From: Ramlibacter montanisoli
GTDB taxonomy: Bacteria > Pseudomonadota > Gammaproteobacteria > Burkholderiales > Burkholderiaceae_C
Length of the DNA: 64,000 bases
Direction of reading: 5' to 3'
Assembly (NCBI RefSeq): GCF_013087525.1
Contig: NZ_JABFCS010000002.1
Coordinates: 186,001 to 250,000 of the forward strand
The position numbers and the translations under genes are program-made. The notes under the pieces are model-generated. The model was not told where the DNA came from. It worked only from the letters and a program-made list of their open reading frames with translations, and did no database searches. Below, one piece after another: positions 46,965 to 57,888 of the stretch; positions within the stretch are counted from its first letter, which is position 1; every line of letters starts with the position of its first letter.

Positions 46965-47769
46965 ATGAGAAGACTGCTGCTGGCGGTGGCGCTGGCCATC
47001 GGCGCGCCCGCCTGGGCGCAGGACCTGGTGATGGCCGTGAGCGAGGGCACCTCGGGCGGGCTGGACCACGCACAGGTGATCACCAAGTACCAGGGCCTGG
47101 CGGACGTGGTGGGACGCAGCATCCGGCGCAAGGTCAACGTGGTGTTCGCGCGCGAGTTCAGCCAGCTCGAGGAGGGCATGAAGACCCACCGCTTCGACTT
47201 CGTGATCGCGCGCCCCAGCGACTATCCGGCGCGCGGCGTCCAGCTCCATGGCTACCGCTTCCTGGCCAGCGCGAAACCCGACGGCCACTGCCTGATCATC
47301 GCGGGCAAGGACTCCGGCATCCAGAAGGTGGCCGACCTCAAGGGCAGGCGCATCGTGCTACCGGAAGCGGCGGCCTACATGACGAAGTTCTGCCGGGCGA
47401 GCTGCGCGAGCAGGGCATCGACCTGGCGAAGGAGAAGGTGCAGTACGTGCGCGAGCAGGGTGCGGTCACCTTCTACCTCGAGCACAAGCTGGCGGACGCC
47501 GGCGGCGTCGCTTCCTATTCGGGCGTCGGCAAGAAGTGGATCAAGGACGGCCAGCCGGTGGTGCACAGGAGCCGGGCGCAACCCTACTTCCCGCTGATCG
47601 CCGGCCCAGGCATCAACGAAGCCCAGCGCGCGGAGATCCGCAAGGCGCTGGCGGCGATGACCCAGTCCCCGCCGACCAGGCCGTGCTCAAGACCATCGGC
47701 ATCGATGCCTTCGACACGGGTTCGGAAGCGCGGCTGGCCGCCCTGCTGGACTGGCTGGGCGCTCCCTGA
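46965..47769 (+). CDS. PhnD-like phosphate/phosphonate-type substrate-binding protein (two frameshifts)
   Basis: About 268-residue exported binding protein. Signal peptide MRRLLLAVALAIGAPAWAQ; PhnD-fold motifs LVMAVSEGTSGG, LADVVGRSIRRKVNVVFAREFSQLEEGMKTHRFDFVIARPSDY and ADLKGRRIVLPEAAAYM. Frames break near 47390 and near 47667; one missing base at each restores a continuous protein ending DTGSEARLAALLDWLGAP. AGGGGAGA precedes the ATG. Divergent from dsrE-arsR-sox and 74 bases before a YeeE gene. No permease is nearby, so it may be a sulfur-oxyanion receptor or sensor. Confidence 0.82.
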
Positions 47770-47776
47770 GCCCTGC

Positions 47777-47790
47777 TTGACCCACGTCAA
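47777..47790. promoter_or_regulatory. Crp/Fnr-type dyad upstream of YeeE
   Basis: TTGACCCACGTCAA, a perfect TTGAC-N4-GTCAA dyad 53 bases before the YeeE ATG at 47844. Same half-sites as the dyad at 19293-19306 before the Crp/Fnr gene. A suitable position for activation. Confidence 0.65.
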
Positions 47791-47843
47791 GCCGCCGCCG
47801 GGGGCCCGCGCGGAACATAAGGCGTCACTTAATTAGGGCGCCC

Positions 47844-48905
47844 ATGGACCTGCTTCCCCTGGTCGAACGGCTCGGCGAACCGGCGCTGCTGGCCGCCGGC
47901 GGCGCGGGCGTGGGCCTTCTGTTCGGGTTCTTCGCGCAGCGCTCCAGCTTCTGCCTGCGCGCGGCCGTCATCGAGTTCGCGCGCGGCACGCCGGGAGAGA
48001 AGCTCGCGGTGTGGCTGCTCGCGTTCTCCGCGGCGGTGGTGACCCTGCAGGTGGCCCTGCTGGCCGGCTGGGTGGACATCAGCGGCACCCGCCAGCTGGC
48101 CGCGCGCGGCAGCCTCTCGGGCGCGCTGGTCGGCGGGCTGCTGTTCGGTGCCGGCATGATCCTCACGCGCGGCTGCGCGAGCCGCCTGCTGGTGCTGTCG
48201 GCCACCGGCAACCTGCGCGCGCTGCTGTCCGGACTGATCTTCGCGGTGACCGCGCAAGCGGCGCTGGCCGGGGTGCTGTCGCCGCTGCGCATCGCCATCA
48301 GCAGCTGGTGGACGGTGGAAGGTGGCAGCGCGCGCGACCTGCTTGCGGTGGCGCACGTGAACCGGTGGGCGGGACTCGCCTTCGGCGTGCTCTGGATGGG
48401 CGCGGCGCTCTGGTATGCCTGGCGCAGCCGGCGCGGGCACTGGAAGTGGATCGGCGGGCTGGGCGCGGGCATCGCCGTGGCACTGGCGTGGATGTTCACG
48501 GCGCACGTCGCGGCCAGTTCCTTCCAGGTGGTACCGGTGCAGGGCGTGACCTTCAGCGGCCCGTCGGCGGAGTGGCTGATGCGCGTGGTGTCGAACCCGT
48601 CCCCGGCGATCGGCTTCGACTTCGGCCTGCTGCCGGCCGTGTTCGCCGGTTCCTTCCTCGCGGCCTTCGCGGGCGGAGAGCTGAAGCTCGAAGGCTTCAA
48701 GGATGGCTACAGCATGCGGCGCTACATCGCCGGCGCGGTGGCCATGGGCTTCGGCGCCATGCTGGCCGGTGGCTGCGCGGTCGGCGCGGGCGTGAGCGGC
48801 GGCGCCATCTTCTCGCTCACCGCCTGGCTGGCGCTGGCCTCCATGTGGGCCGGAGCCGCAGTGACCGATCGCCTCGTGGACCGCGAGCCGCGCCACGGGC
48901 CCTGA
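47844..48905 (+). CDS. YeeE/YedE family sulfur transporter (second copy)
   Basis: 353-residue membrane protein of the YeeE/YedE family. The Cys pore motifs are AQRSSFCLRAAVIE, ILTRGCASRLLVLSATG and LAGGCAVGAGVSGG. It differs clearly from the other two copies and lacks their EHPxTLE loop. A Crp/Fnr-type dyad precedes it. Likely imports thiosulfate or another reduced sulfur species, feeding or bypassing Sox. Confidence 0.9.
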   Translation: MDLLPLVERLGEPALLAAGGAGVGLLFGFFAQRSSFCLRAAVIEFARGTPGEKLAVWLLAFSAAVVTLQVALLAGWVDISGTRQLAARGSLSGALVGGLLFGAGMILTRGCASRLLVLSATGNLRALLSGLIFAVTAQAALAGVLSPLRIAISSWWTVEGGSARDLLAVAHVNRWAGLAFGVLWMGAALWYAWRSRRGHWKWIGGLGAGIAVALAWMFTAHVAASSFQVVPVQGVTFSGPSAEWLMRVVSNPSPAIGFDFGLLPAVFAGSFLAAFAGGELKLEGFKDGYSMRRYIAGAVAMGFGAMLAGGCAVGAGVSGGAIFSLTAWLALASMWAGAAVTDRLVDREPRHGP

Positions 48906-48982
48906 GACCCGGCGCGGCAGCGGGTTTCCGCGCGGCCGGTACACTTCGCGGCTTCGCCGCGCCCTTCAGCCGTACCCTTTCC

Positions 48983-50128
48983 ATGCGCCCTGCCCTCGAT
49001 CCGAACACCCTCTCCCTCATCGTCGTCTGGGGAGGACTCGTCATCGGCCTCGTCCTCGGCGCGGTCGGCCAGGCCACGCGCTTCTGCATCCGCGGCGGCA
49101 TCGACGACTGGGTGCGCTTCCGCAGCCCGGGCCGGCTGGTGTCCTGGCTGCTCGCGATCGCGGTCGCGGCGATCGGCGTGCAGTTCCTGCTGTCCGCCGG
49201 CGCCCTCGATGGCAGCCGCACCATCTACTGGGCCGAGCGCTTCCCCTGGCTGTCCTACCTGGTGGGCGGCGTCCTCTTCGGCTACGGGATGATCCTGGCC
49301 GGCGGCTGCCCGCAGCGCTGCCTGGTGAAGGCGGGGCAAGGCAACCTGAAGGCGCTGCTCACGCTGGTGCTGATCGCCATCGTGTCGCTGATGACGCTGC
49401 GCGGCGCCTTCGCCGGCCTGCGCGTGAGCGGCCTGGACAGCTTCGCCGTGTCCCTGGGCGGCTCGCAGGACCTGGGCGGCCTGCTCGGTCGCACGCTGTC
49501 GGTCGCACCGGGCCTGCTGCGCTGGGCGATCGCGCTGGCCTTCACGGCGGCCGTGCTCGCCATCGCCTGGCGCGTGCGCCGGCAGCTGCAGCCCGCGCAC
49601 TGGATCGGCGGCATCGTGGTCGGCCTGCTGGTGGCGACGGCCTTCTTCCTCACCGGCAGCCTTGGCTTCGTGCCCGAGCATCCCGAGACCCTGGAAGCGG
49701 CCTGGCTGGGCACGCAGTCGAAGCGGCCCGAAGGCCTGTCCTTCTCGGCCCCGCTGGCGCACGCGCTGGACCTGCTCACGCTGTGGTCGGACAAGGCCAC
49801 CGTCGCCACCTTCGGCGTGACCGTGTCGCTCGGCGCGCTGCTGGGAAGCTTCGTCACGGCCAGGCTGCGCGGCGACTTCCGCCTCGAATCCTTCCGCACA
49901 CCCGGCGAATTGGGTGCGCACAGCGCCGGCGCCCTGCTCATGGGCTTCGGCGGCATCACCGCGCTGGGCTGCTCCACCGGCAACGGCATCACGGGGCTGT
50001 CCATGCTGTCCGCCGGTGCCGTCGTCGCGGTCGTGGGCATCTGCATCGGCTCGCGCCTGGCGATCGCGCGCGGCGCCTGGCGCGCTACGGCGCCGGATGC
50101 GCTGGCTTCGCCGCGAGCTGCCGGATGA
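48983..50128 (+). CDS. YeeE/YedE family sulfur transporter (third copy)
   Basis: 381 residues, about ten helices. Cys motifs: QATRFCIRGG, LAGGCPQRCLVKAGQG and LGCSTGNGITG. The loop FVPEHPETLEAAWLGTQSKRPEGLSFSAPLAHALD matches the copy at 37235-38353, so these two are paralogues of one subtype. It lies 77 bases after the second copy, presumably co-transcribed. Its last 44 bases overlap the convergent LysR gene. Confidence 0.9.
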   Translation: MRPALDPNTLSLIVVWGGLVIGLVLGAVGQATRFCIRGGIDDWVRFRSPGRLVSWLLAIAVAAIGVQFLLSAGALDGSRTIYWAERFPWLSYLVGGVLFGYGMILAGGCPQRCLVKAGQGNLKALLTLVLIAIVSLMTLRGAFAGLRVSGLDSFAVSLGGSQDLGGLLGRTLSVAPGLLRWAIALAFTAAVLAIAWRVRRQLQPAHWIGGIVVGLLVATAFFLTGSLGFVPEHPETLEAAWLGTQSKRPEGLSFSAPLAHALDLLTLWSDKATVATFGVTVSLGALLGSFVTARLRGDFRLESFRTPGELGAHSAGALLMGFGGITALGCSTGNGITGLSMLSAGAVVAVVGICIGSRLAIARGAWRATAPDALASPRAAG

Positions 50129-50992
50129 AGAAGTCGCGCAGCATCGCGAGCGCCGGATTGCGTCCGTCCTCGCGCCAGGCGAGGTAGATCTCCGCGAACA
50201 CGTCCTTGCGCCAGAGCGGGCGGAACACCACGTCCTCGAAGCGCAGGTGCTGCGCCGACGCCGGCACGATCGCCAGGCCGATGCCGGCGCGCACCAGCGC
50301 CATGATCGTGTGGGTCTGGCCGATGTGGTGGACGTAGCGCGGCTGGCTGCCGCGCGCGGTGAACAGCGCGGCGATGCGCTCGTGGAAATAGCGGCCCTCG
50401 CGCTCCGAATACATGATCAGCGGCTGGCCCTCCATGTCCTGCAGGCGCACGCGCGGCCTGGCCGCCAGCGGATGCCGCGCGGGCAGCGCCAGCAGCATCG
50501 GCTCGCGCGCCACGCGGTGGTAGTGCAGAGGGCCGGAGGCATGCGTGGGCCGCACGAAGCCCAGGTCGATGCGCTCCTCCTCCAGCGCCCGCAGCTGTTC
50601 CGACGACACCATCTCCTCGAGAACGATCTCGATCTCGGGAAGGCCTGGCCCGCGGCCGCCAGCAGCCCGGGGATCAGCGCATAGCCCGAGACGGCGGTGT
50701 AGCCCACCACCACGCGGCCCGCCTGGCCCTTGCCGGTGCGCGCCGCGGCCTCCTCGGCCTGGCGCGCCAGCCGCAGCAGGGTCGTGGCGTGGCGATAGAG
50801 CACCGAGCCGGCCGCCGTGAGCTTCACGCTGCGGCTGGTGCGTTCCAGCAGCTGCACGCCGACGCCCTGTTCCAGCAGCTGGATCTGCCGCGACAGCGGC
50901 GGCTGCGTCATGTGCAGGCGCGCGGCGGCGCGGCCGAAGTGCAGTTCCTCGGCGACGGCGGCGAAGCAGCGGAGCTGGAACAGGTCGAGCAT
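50085..50992 (-). CDS. LysR family transcriptional regulator (one frameshift)
   Basis: About 302 residues. Helix-turn-helix MLDLFQLRCFAAVAEELHFGRAAARLHMTQPPLSRQIQLLEQ; effector domain continues in another frame from EIEIVLEEMVSSEQLRALEEERIDLGFVRP. One missing base near 50642 (TTCCCGAG) restores GQAFPEIEIVLEE. Divergent from a Bug receptor/2-hydroxyacid dehydrogenase pair, its probable targets. Its start codon region overlaps the first of two 16-base direct repeats. Confidence 0.88.
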
Positions 50993-51027
50993 CGATCCAC
51001 ATTCTGCATCGATCGATCCACATTCTG
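50991..51027. promoter_or_regulatory. Two direct repeats with 21-base period, candidate LysR sites
   Basis: ATCGATCCACATTCTG occurs at 50991-51006 and again, identical, at 51012-51027. The 21-base spacing is two helical turns, so bound dimers would sit on the same DNA face. The first copy reaches the LysR start codon. Located between the LysR gene and the Bug gene at 51082. Confidence 0.6.
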
Positions 51028-51081
51028 GCTTGGACGGCGATCGATCGACTGCCTACACTTCCGCCTTCCAGGAGACACACG

Positions 51082-52041
51082 ATGAAGAAGATGCTGACCG
51101 CGACGCTGCTGTCGCTCGCCGCCGCCGGCGCGTTCGCGCAGGCCTGGCCCACCCGCCCCGTGACCATCGTCGTGCCCTTCCCGCCGGGCGGCGGCACCGA
51201 CACCGGCGCGCGCATCGTCGCCGAGCAGCTCGGAAAGAAGTGGGGCCAGCCCGTGCTGGTGGACAACAAGGGCGGCGCCGCCGGCCAGATCGGCGCCGAC
51301 ATCGTCGCCAAGTCGCGGCCCGACGGCTACACCCTCCTCATGGGCAACATCGGCACGCAGGCGATCAATCCCGCGCTGTACGCGAAGATGCCCTACGACC
51401 CCGACAAGGCCTTCGCGCCGGTGGCGCTGGTGGCGGAACTGCCGTTGGCGATGATGGTCAATCCGTCCGTGCCGGCGAAGACCGTGAAGGAGTTCGTCGC
51501 GCTGGCCAAGTCGCAACCGGGCAAGCTGAGCTACAGCAGCTCGGGCGCCGGCGGCGGGCCGCACCTGGCGGCGGAGATGTTCAAGGACGCGACCGGCAGC
51601 TTCATCCTGCACGTGCCCTACCGCGGCGGCGGTCCCGCCATCGCCGACCTTCTGGCCGGCCACGTGCAGTTGTCCTTCATGACGGTGCTGGAGGCCAGCG
51701 GCCACATCAAGGCCGGCAAGCTGCGCGCCCTGGCCGTGACCAGCGAGAAACGCGTGAGCGCGCTGGCCGACGTGCCGACGCTGGCGGAGGCCGCGGTGCC
51801 GGGCTTCAACAGCATCTCGTGGATCGGGCTGCTGGCGCCCGCGGGCACGCCCAAGGAAACAGTGGAGCGCATCTCCGCCGACGTGCGCGAGGTGGTGGGG
51901 CGCGAGGAGGTGCGGGACAAGCTGGTGCAGCTGGGCGCGGTGCCGGCGGCCAACACGCCGGCACAGTTCTCCGCCTTGATCGACAATGACAGGAAGCGCT
52001 ACACGCAGATCATCAAGGATCGCAAGATCACCATCAACTGA
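51082..52041 (+). CDS. Tripartite tricarboxylate transporter substrate-binding protein (Bug family)
   Basis: 319-residue receptor: signal peptide to ~19 (AGAFAQ), [55 protein letters not shown] and VPYRGGGPAIADLLAGHVQ. Two bases before the 2-hydroxyacid dehydrogenase start, so co-transcribed with it, and divergent from the LysR. Ligand possibly a 2-hydroxy or 2-oxo acid. No TctAB partner nearby. Confidence 0.93.
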   Translation: MKKMLTATLLSLAAAGAFAQAWPTRPVTIVVPFPPGGGTDTGARIVAEQLGKKWGQPVLVDNKGGAAGQIGADIVAKSRPDGYTLLMGNIGTQAINPALYAKMPYDPDKAFAPVALVAELPLAMMVNPSVPAKTVKEFVALAKSQPGKLSYSSSGAGGGPHLAAEMFKDATGSFILHVPYRGGGPAIADLLAGHVQLSFMTVLEASGHIKAGKLRALAVTSEKRVSALADVPTLAEAAVPGFNSISWIGLLAPAGTPKETVERISADVREVVGREEVRDKLVQLGAVPAANTPAQFSALIDNDRKRYTQIIKDRKITIN

Positions 52042-52043
52042 CC

Positions 52044-53000
52044 ATGAGCACCCGCCCCGTCGTCCTGCAAGCCCTGTCCCTGCTGCCCTCGCTGGAGCGG
52101 CAGCTGAACGAAACCTACACCGTGCACCGCCTGCCGCCGGCCGGCGCGGAGCGCGACGCCTTCCTGGTCGCGCGCGGCGGCGAGTTCGATGCGCTGGTCA
52201 CGTCCGCGGCGGGTGGTGCCGACGCGAAGCTGATCAACGCGCTGCCGAAACTGCGCGTGATCTCCAGCTTCGGCGTCGGGCTCGACCAGCTCGACGTGGC
52301 CGCGGCCACAAGACGCGGCATCCCGGTGGGCTACACGCCCGACGTGCTGAACGACTGCGTGGCCGACCTCGCCTTCGGCCTCGTGCTGGCGACCGGCCGC
52401 CGCATCCCCGAGGGCGACCGCTTCGTGCGCGCCGGCCGCTGGGAGCAGAAGCCCGCGGCGCCCTTCCCGCTCGGATGCCAGGTGAGCGGCGCCAACCTGG
52501 GCATCGTCGGCCTGGGCCGCATCGGCCGCACGATCGCCAGGCGCGCGAGCGGCTTCGAGATGGACGTGCGATACCACAGCCGCCGCGCCGTGGAAGGCGT
52601 GGCCTGGACCTACGAGCCCAGCCTGCTGGAACTCGCGAAGTGGGCCGACTTCCTGGTGGTAATCACCGCCGGCGGCGCCGAGACGCGCCACCTGATCGAC
52701 GCCAAGGTGCTGGATGCGCTGGGGCCGCAGGGCTTCCTGGTCAACGTGTCGCGCGGCACGGTCATCGACGAAGCCGCGCTGGTGAAGGCGTTGCAGGACA
52801 AGCGCATCGGCGGCGCCGGCCTCGACGTGTTCGAGCGCGAGCCGCAGGTGCCGCGCGAGCTGTTCGCGCTGGACAACGTGGTGATGGTGCCGCACATCGC
52901 GAGCGCCACGGTGCAGACGCGCGAGGCCATGGCCAAGCGTGTCATGGACAACCTGGCGGCCTTCTTCGCCGGCCAGCCGCTGCCCAGCGCCGCGGCGTAG
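52044..53000 (+). CDS. D-2-hydroxyacid dehydrogenase (glyoxylate/hydroxypyruvate reductase-like)
   Basis: 318-residue NAD(P)-dependent dehydrogenase with the full active-site set: Arg in NVSRGTVIDEAAL, Glu in LDVFEREPQ, His in VPHIASAT, and the Rossmann motif GIVGLGRIGRTIARR. This resembles GhrB-type glyoxylate/hydroxypyruvate reductases. The glyoxylate operon gcl-hyi-glxR lies 2.4 kb downstream, which fits such a role. Not frameshifted, unlike the 829-1828 homologue. Confidence 0.9.
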   Translation: MSTRPVVLQALSLLPSLERQLNETYTVHRLPPAGAERDAFLVARGGEFDALVTSAAGGADAKLINALPKLRVISSFGVGLDQLDVAAATRRGIPVGYTPDVLNDCVADLAFGLVLATGRRIPEGDRFVRAGRWEQKPAAPFPLGCQVSGANLGIVGLGRIGRTIARRASGFEMDVRYHSRRAVEGVAWTYEPSLLELAKWADFLVVITAGGAETRHLIDAKVLDALGPQGFLVNVSRGTVIDEAALVKALQDKRIGGAGLDVFEREPQVPRELFALDNVVMVPHIASATVQTREAMAKRVMDNLAAFFAGQPLPSAAA

Positions 53001-53012
53001 GCTGCACGCAGC

Positions 53013-53354
53013 CTAGTGCTGCATCACCTCGTCCTCGAACTGAATCTCCAGGACGCAGGGCTGCAGCGCGAACACGTGCATCGCGTCTTCGCGCTGCGCG
53101 CGGTATTCCTCCCCGGCACACAGGATGATGTCCTTGGGGTCGCCGTCGTGGGTGATCCACATGCTGCCGTTCGCGCAGCGCAGCGCCACGCTCGCGTCCA
53201 CGCGCTCGAAGATGTAGTGCTCGCCCTTTTCGATCTCCACCGCGAACCTGCGGGTCACGCGGGGCGGTTCACGCATGCGCAGCTCGCGTCCCAGGATGGA
53301 ATGGTTGTGCCGCAGCCGTTCCTGCACGAACTGCAGTGAGTCCTCTTTGTTCAT
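53013..53354 (-). CDS. DUF2917 domain protein
   Basis: 113-residue protein. Residues ~50-108 (HYIFERVDASVALRCANGSMWITHDGDPKDIILCAGEEYRAQREDAMHVFALQP) match DUF2917, a small cupin-like beta domain common in Burkholderiales. No signal peptide. Function unknown. It stands alone, convergent with the dehydrogenase gene. Confidence 0.8.
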   Translation of the reverse strand: MNKEDSLQFVQERLRHNHSILGRELRMREPPRVTRRFAVEIEKGEHYIFERVDASVALRCANGSMWITHDGDPKDIILCAGEEYRAQREDAMHVFALQPCVLEIQFEDEVMQH

Positions 53355-53417
53355 CTGTCACTCCTTGCAGGCATGGTGCCGCAAGGGTGTGCGAATGCCC
53401 GCCCTCAGGGTCCGGCA

Positions 53418-53436
53418 GCAGGCGTCGGACGCCTGC
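53418..53436. other. Short perfect hairpin in the LysR/DUF2917 gap
   Basis: GCAGGCGTC-G-GACGCCTGC forms a 9-base stem (effective loop about 5). It lies downstream of the minus-strand LysR gene (stop 53479) but lacks a T run, so it may be a weak or factor-assisted terminator, or mRNA end structure. Confidence 0.35.
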
Positions 53437-53478
53437 CTGCGCGGCGGTCAGGGCAGCCTCCTGAGCCGTTCGCAAGGC

Positions 53479-54393
53479 TCAGCCGCGCGGCAGGCCTTCC
53501 CACCAGCGCTCGCCGAAGCGCCCCTGCAGGAAGGCAATGAAGGCGCTCACCTTCTGCGGCACCAGCTTGGGCGAGGGATAGACCGCGTGGATTTCCTGCT
53601 CCGGCAGGCTGTGGCCCTTCAGCACTTCGACGATCGTGCCGGAGGCCAGCGAGTCCGCCGCCACGTACCAAGGCAGTGCGGCGATGCCCATGTGCGAGCG
53701 CGCGGCCGCGAGCACCGCCGACAGGTTGTTGGAGCGCAGGCGCGCCGTCACCGGCACGGTCACCGCCTCGCCGCGCGGCGGCAGCACGCGCCAGACGTCG
53801 CTGCCCTGCACGCTGCTGTAGATCAGCGTCTCGTGCCCGCTCAGGTCCTGCGGCCGCTTGGGCGTGCCCGCCTTGCGCAGGTACTTGGGCGACGCCGCCA
53901 TCAGCCACGGATTGGTCCCGAGGAAGCGCGCGCCCAGCGCCGAATCCGCGAGCTTGCCCATGCGGATCGCCACGTCGATGCCCTGGGCCACCAGGTCGGT
54001 GTAGCGGTCCTCGAAGCTCAGGTCCACCTGCAGCTGCGGGTGCTCGCGCATGAAGTCCAGCGCCAGCGGCACGATCACGCGGCGGCCGAAGGCCACCGAG
54101 CTGCCCACGCGCAGCAGCCCCTGCGCCTGCGTCTGCCGCATGCGCACGACGTTGTCGGCCTCCTCGGCCTCGCGCACGATGATCTTGCACTTCTCGTAGT
54201 ACAGCGCGCCCGCCTCGGTGAGGCTCACGCCGCGCGTGTTGCGATTGAGCAGGCGCACCTTCAGGCGGGCCTCGGTCGCGGCCACCTGCTTGGTGACGGT
54301 GGGCTGGGTGGTGGCGAACTCGCGCGCGGCTTTCGAGAAGCTGCCGGTCTCGACGACCCGCACGAACATCTCCATGGCCTGCAGCCGGTCCAT
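53479..54393 (-). CDS. LysR family transcriptional regulator
   Basis: 304-residue LysR of the CrgA/DsdC-like subgroup: MDRLQAMEMFVRVVETGSFSKAAREFATTQPTVTKQVAATEARLKVRLLNRNTRGVSLTEAG, then an effector domain with DVAIRMGKLADSALGARFLG. The nearest candidate target is not obvious: the response regulator gene upstream (same strand) ends 25 bases away, and gcl lies beyond it, divergent. Confidence 0.9.
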   Translation of the reverse strand: MDRLQAMEMFVRVVETGSFSKAAREFATTQPTVTKQVAATEARLKVRLLNRNTRGVSLTEAGALYYEKCKIIVREAEEADNVVRMRQTQAQGLLRVGSSVAFGRRVIVPLALDFMREHPQLQVDLSFEDRYTDLVAQGIDVAIRMGKLADSALGARFLGTNPWLMAASPKYLRKAGTPKRPQDLSGHETLIYSSVQGSDVWRVLPPRGEAVTVPVTARLRSNNLSAVLAAARSHMGIAALPWYVAADSLASGTIVEVLKGHSLPEQEIHAVYPSPKLVPQKVSAFIAFLQGRFGERWWEGLPRG

Positions 54394-54418
54394 CCGTGGG
54401 CTTCTCGCGGCCGCCCGC

Positions 54419-55212
54419 TCAGCGCGGGGTGTGCTCGTTCCAGGCGCGCAGGTCGGTGTCCTGCGGCAGCCCGAGCACCGTGCGCACCACGCTCAGCACC
54501 GCTTCGGGCGCGCAGGGCTTGGTGATGTAGCCGTCCGCGCCGAGGCCGATGCCCTTGATCACGGCCTCGCGCGTGGCCTTGCCGGTCAGCATGATCACCG
54601 GCACGTCCTTGAGCACCGGGTGCTGGCGCACGCGCTGCAGGATGTCGAAGCCGTCGGCGTCGGGCAGCATCACGTCCAGCAGGATCAGGTCGGGCACCGG
54701 CGGGCGCCGGATCTGCTCGACGACCTCGGCGCGATTGCCCGCCTGCCGCACCTCGAAGCCGGAGAGCGTGAGCAGCGTGGTGGTGAACTTGGCGAGCGTC
54801 GGTTCGTCCTCCACCACCACCGCCGTCAGGCGCTGGCCCGGCTGCGGCGGCTGCGCCGGCGGCCGCTCGCGCGCGATCTGCACGTAGAAGCCGCTGCGCT
54901 GCAGGGAGTTCAGGCCCGCATCGGCCTCGGCCTTGCCGACCGAGCGCTGCAGGCTGCGCAGGTCCGCGTTCCAGGTGAGCGTGAGCGGATCCTCTTCGAC
55001 GACGTCCACCATGTGCGCGTTGCGCAGCCTGGTGAAAGTGGTGGCGAACGAGGCCGCGGCCTCCGGCGGCGCTTCTGGAGCACCTCCTCCAGCTTGAGCA
55101 CGCCATCGAAGCGCACCAGCAGGTCCAGTTCCGCCGCCGACAGCGTGGTCGCCTTGCTGCGCAGCTGCGCCTGGCCCAGGGACGTGAGTGCGTAGACGTC
55201 GTTCGGATGCAT
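54419..55212 (-). CDS. Response regulator with unusual N-terminal domain (one frameshift)
   Basis: About 264 residues. The C-terminal receiver (~140-260) has [14 protein letters not shown], the phospho-acceptor in [17 protein letters not shown] and the Lys in YITKPCAPE. The N-terminal ~105 residues ([44 protein letters not shown] ... [11 protein letters not shown]) form a small helical domain I do not recognise. One missing base near 55078 (CAGAAGCGCC) joins the two parts. A receiver at the C-terminus is the reverse of the usual order. Confidence 0.78.
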
Positions 55213-55364
55213 GCGCCGAGTGTGCCTCCGCCATGGATGGGAAGCAAGCCGGGCCGGTCAGATCGGCGCCGCCCATGCCGCCATGGAATAGGTCTTATGG
55301 CCCGCCGCCGCCTTCCGGCACGGAGGGACCCTGCCTAGAGTCGGTCCATCACAGGAGACGATCC

Positions 55365-57108
<1,744 letters not shown>

Positions 57109-57109
<1 letters not shown>

Positions 57110-57888
57110 TGCCCCGCCTGGCCGCCAACCTGAGCATGCTCTTCACCGAGCTGCCCTTCCTGGAGCGCTTCGCCGCCGCCCGCGCGGCCGGCTTCGGCGC
57201 CGTCGAATACCTGTTCCCCTACGAATTTCCCAAGGAGGAACTCGCTGCGCGCCTGCGCGCGAACGGGCTGAAGCAGGTGCTGCACAACCTGCCGGCCGGC
57301 GACTGGGCGGCGGGCGAGCGCGGCATCGCCTGCCATCCCGGCCGCGTCGATGAATTCCGCGCCGGCGTGGACCGGGCGATCCTCTACGCCCATGCGCTGG
57401 ACTGCGGCCAGCTCAATTGCCTGGCCGGCAAGCTGCCCGGCGGCGTGACGCGCGAGCAGGCGCATGCCACCTTCGTCGCCAACCTGAAGTACGCGGCGGC
57501 GACCCTGCGCCCCGAAGGCATCCGCCTGTTGATCGAGCCGATCAACAGCTGGGACATCCCCGGCTTCTTCCTCACCCGCACCGAGCAGGCGATCGCGATC
57601 CTGGAGGAAGTGGCGTCCGACAACCTGTACCTGCAGTACGACGTGTACCACGCGCAGCGCATGGAAGGCGAGCTCGCCGCCACGCTGCAGCGCTACCTGC
57701 CGCAGATCGCGCACATCCAGGTGGCCGACAACCCGGGCCGCAACGAGCCCGGCACCGGCGAGATCAACTACGCATTCCTGTTCCGGCACCTCGATGCGCT
57801 GGGCTGGCGCGGCCACGTGGGCTGCGAGTACCGGCCGCGCACGACGACGCTGGAAGGCCTGGGCTGGATCACGGGGATCGCGCGATGA
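57109..57888 (+). CDS. hyi: Hydroxypyruvate isomerase
   Basis: 259-residue TIM-barrel enzyme interconverting hydroxypyruvate and tartronate semialdehyde. Metal-binding residues are visible in LLIEPINSWDIPGFFL, YDVYHAQRMEG, HIQVADNPGRNEPGTGEINY and GCEYRP. Its ATG overlaps the gcl stop as TGATG, and its end overlaps glxR, so the three genes form one translational unit. Confidence 0.94.

Noticed and set aside
50991..51027. Start of a CRISPR array
   Set aside because: Only two 16-base units with a 5-base gap; CRISPR repeats and spacers are longer and more numerous, and no cas genes are present.
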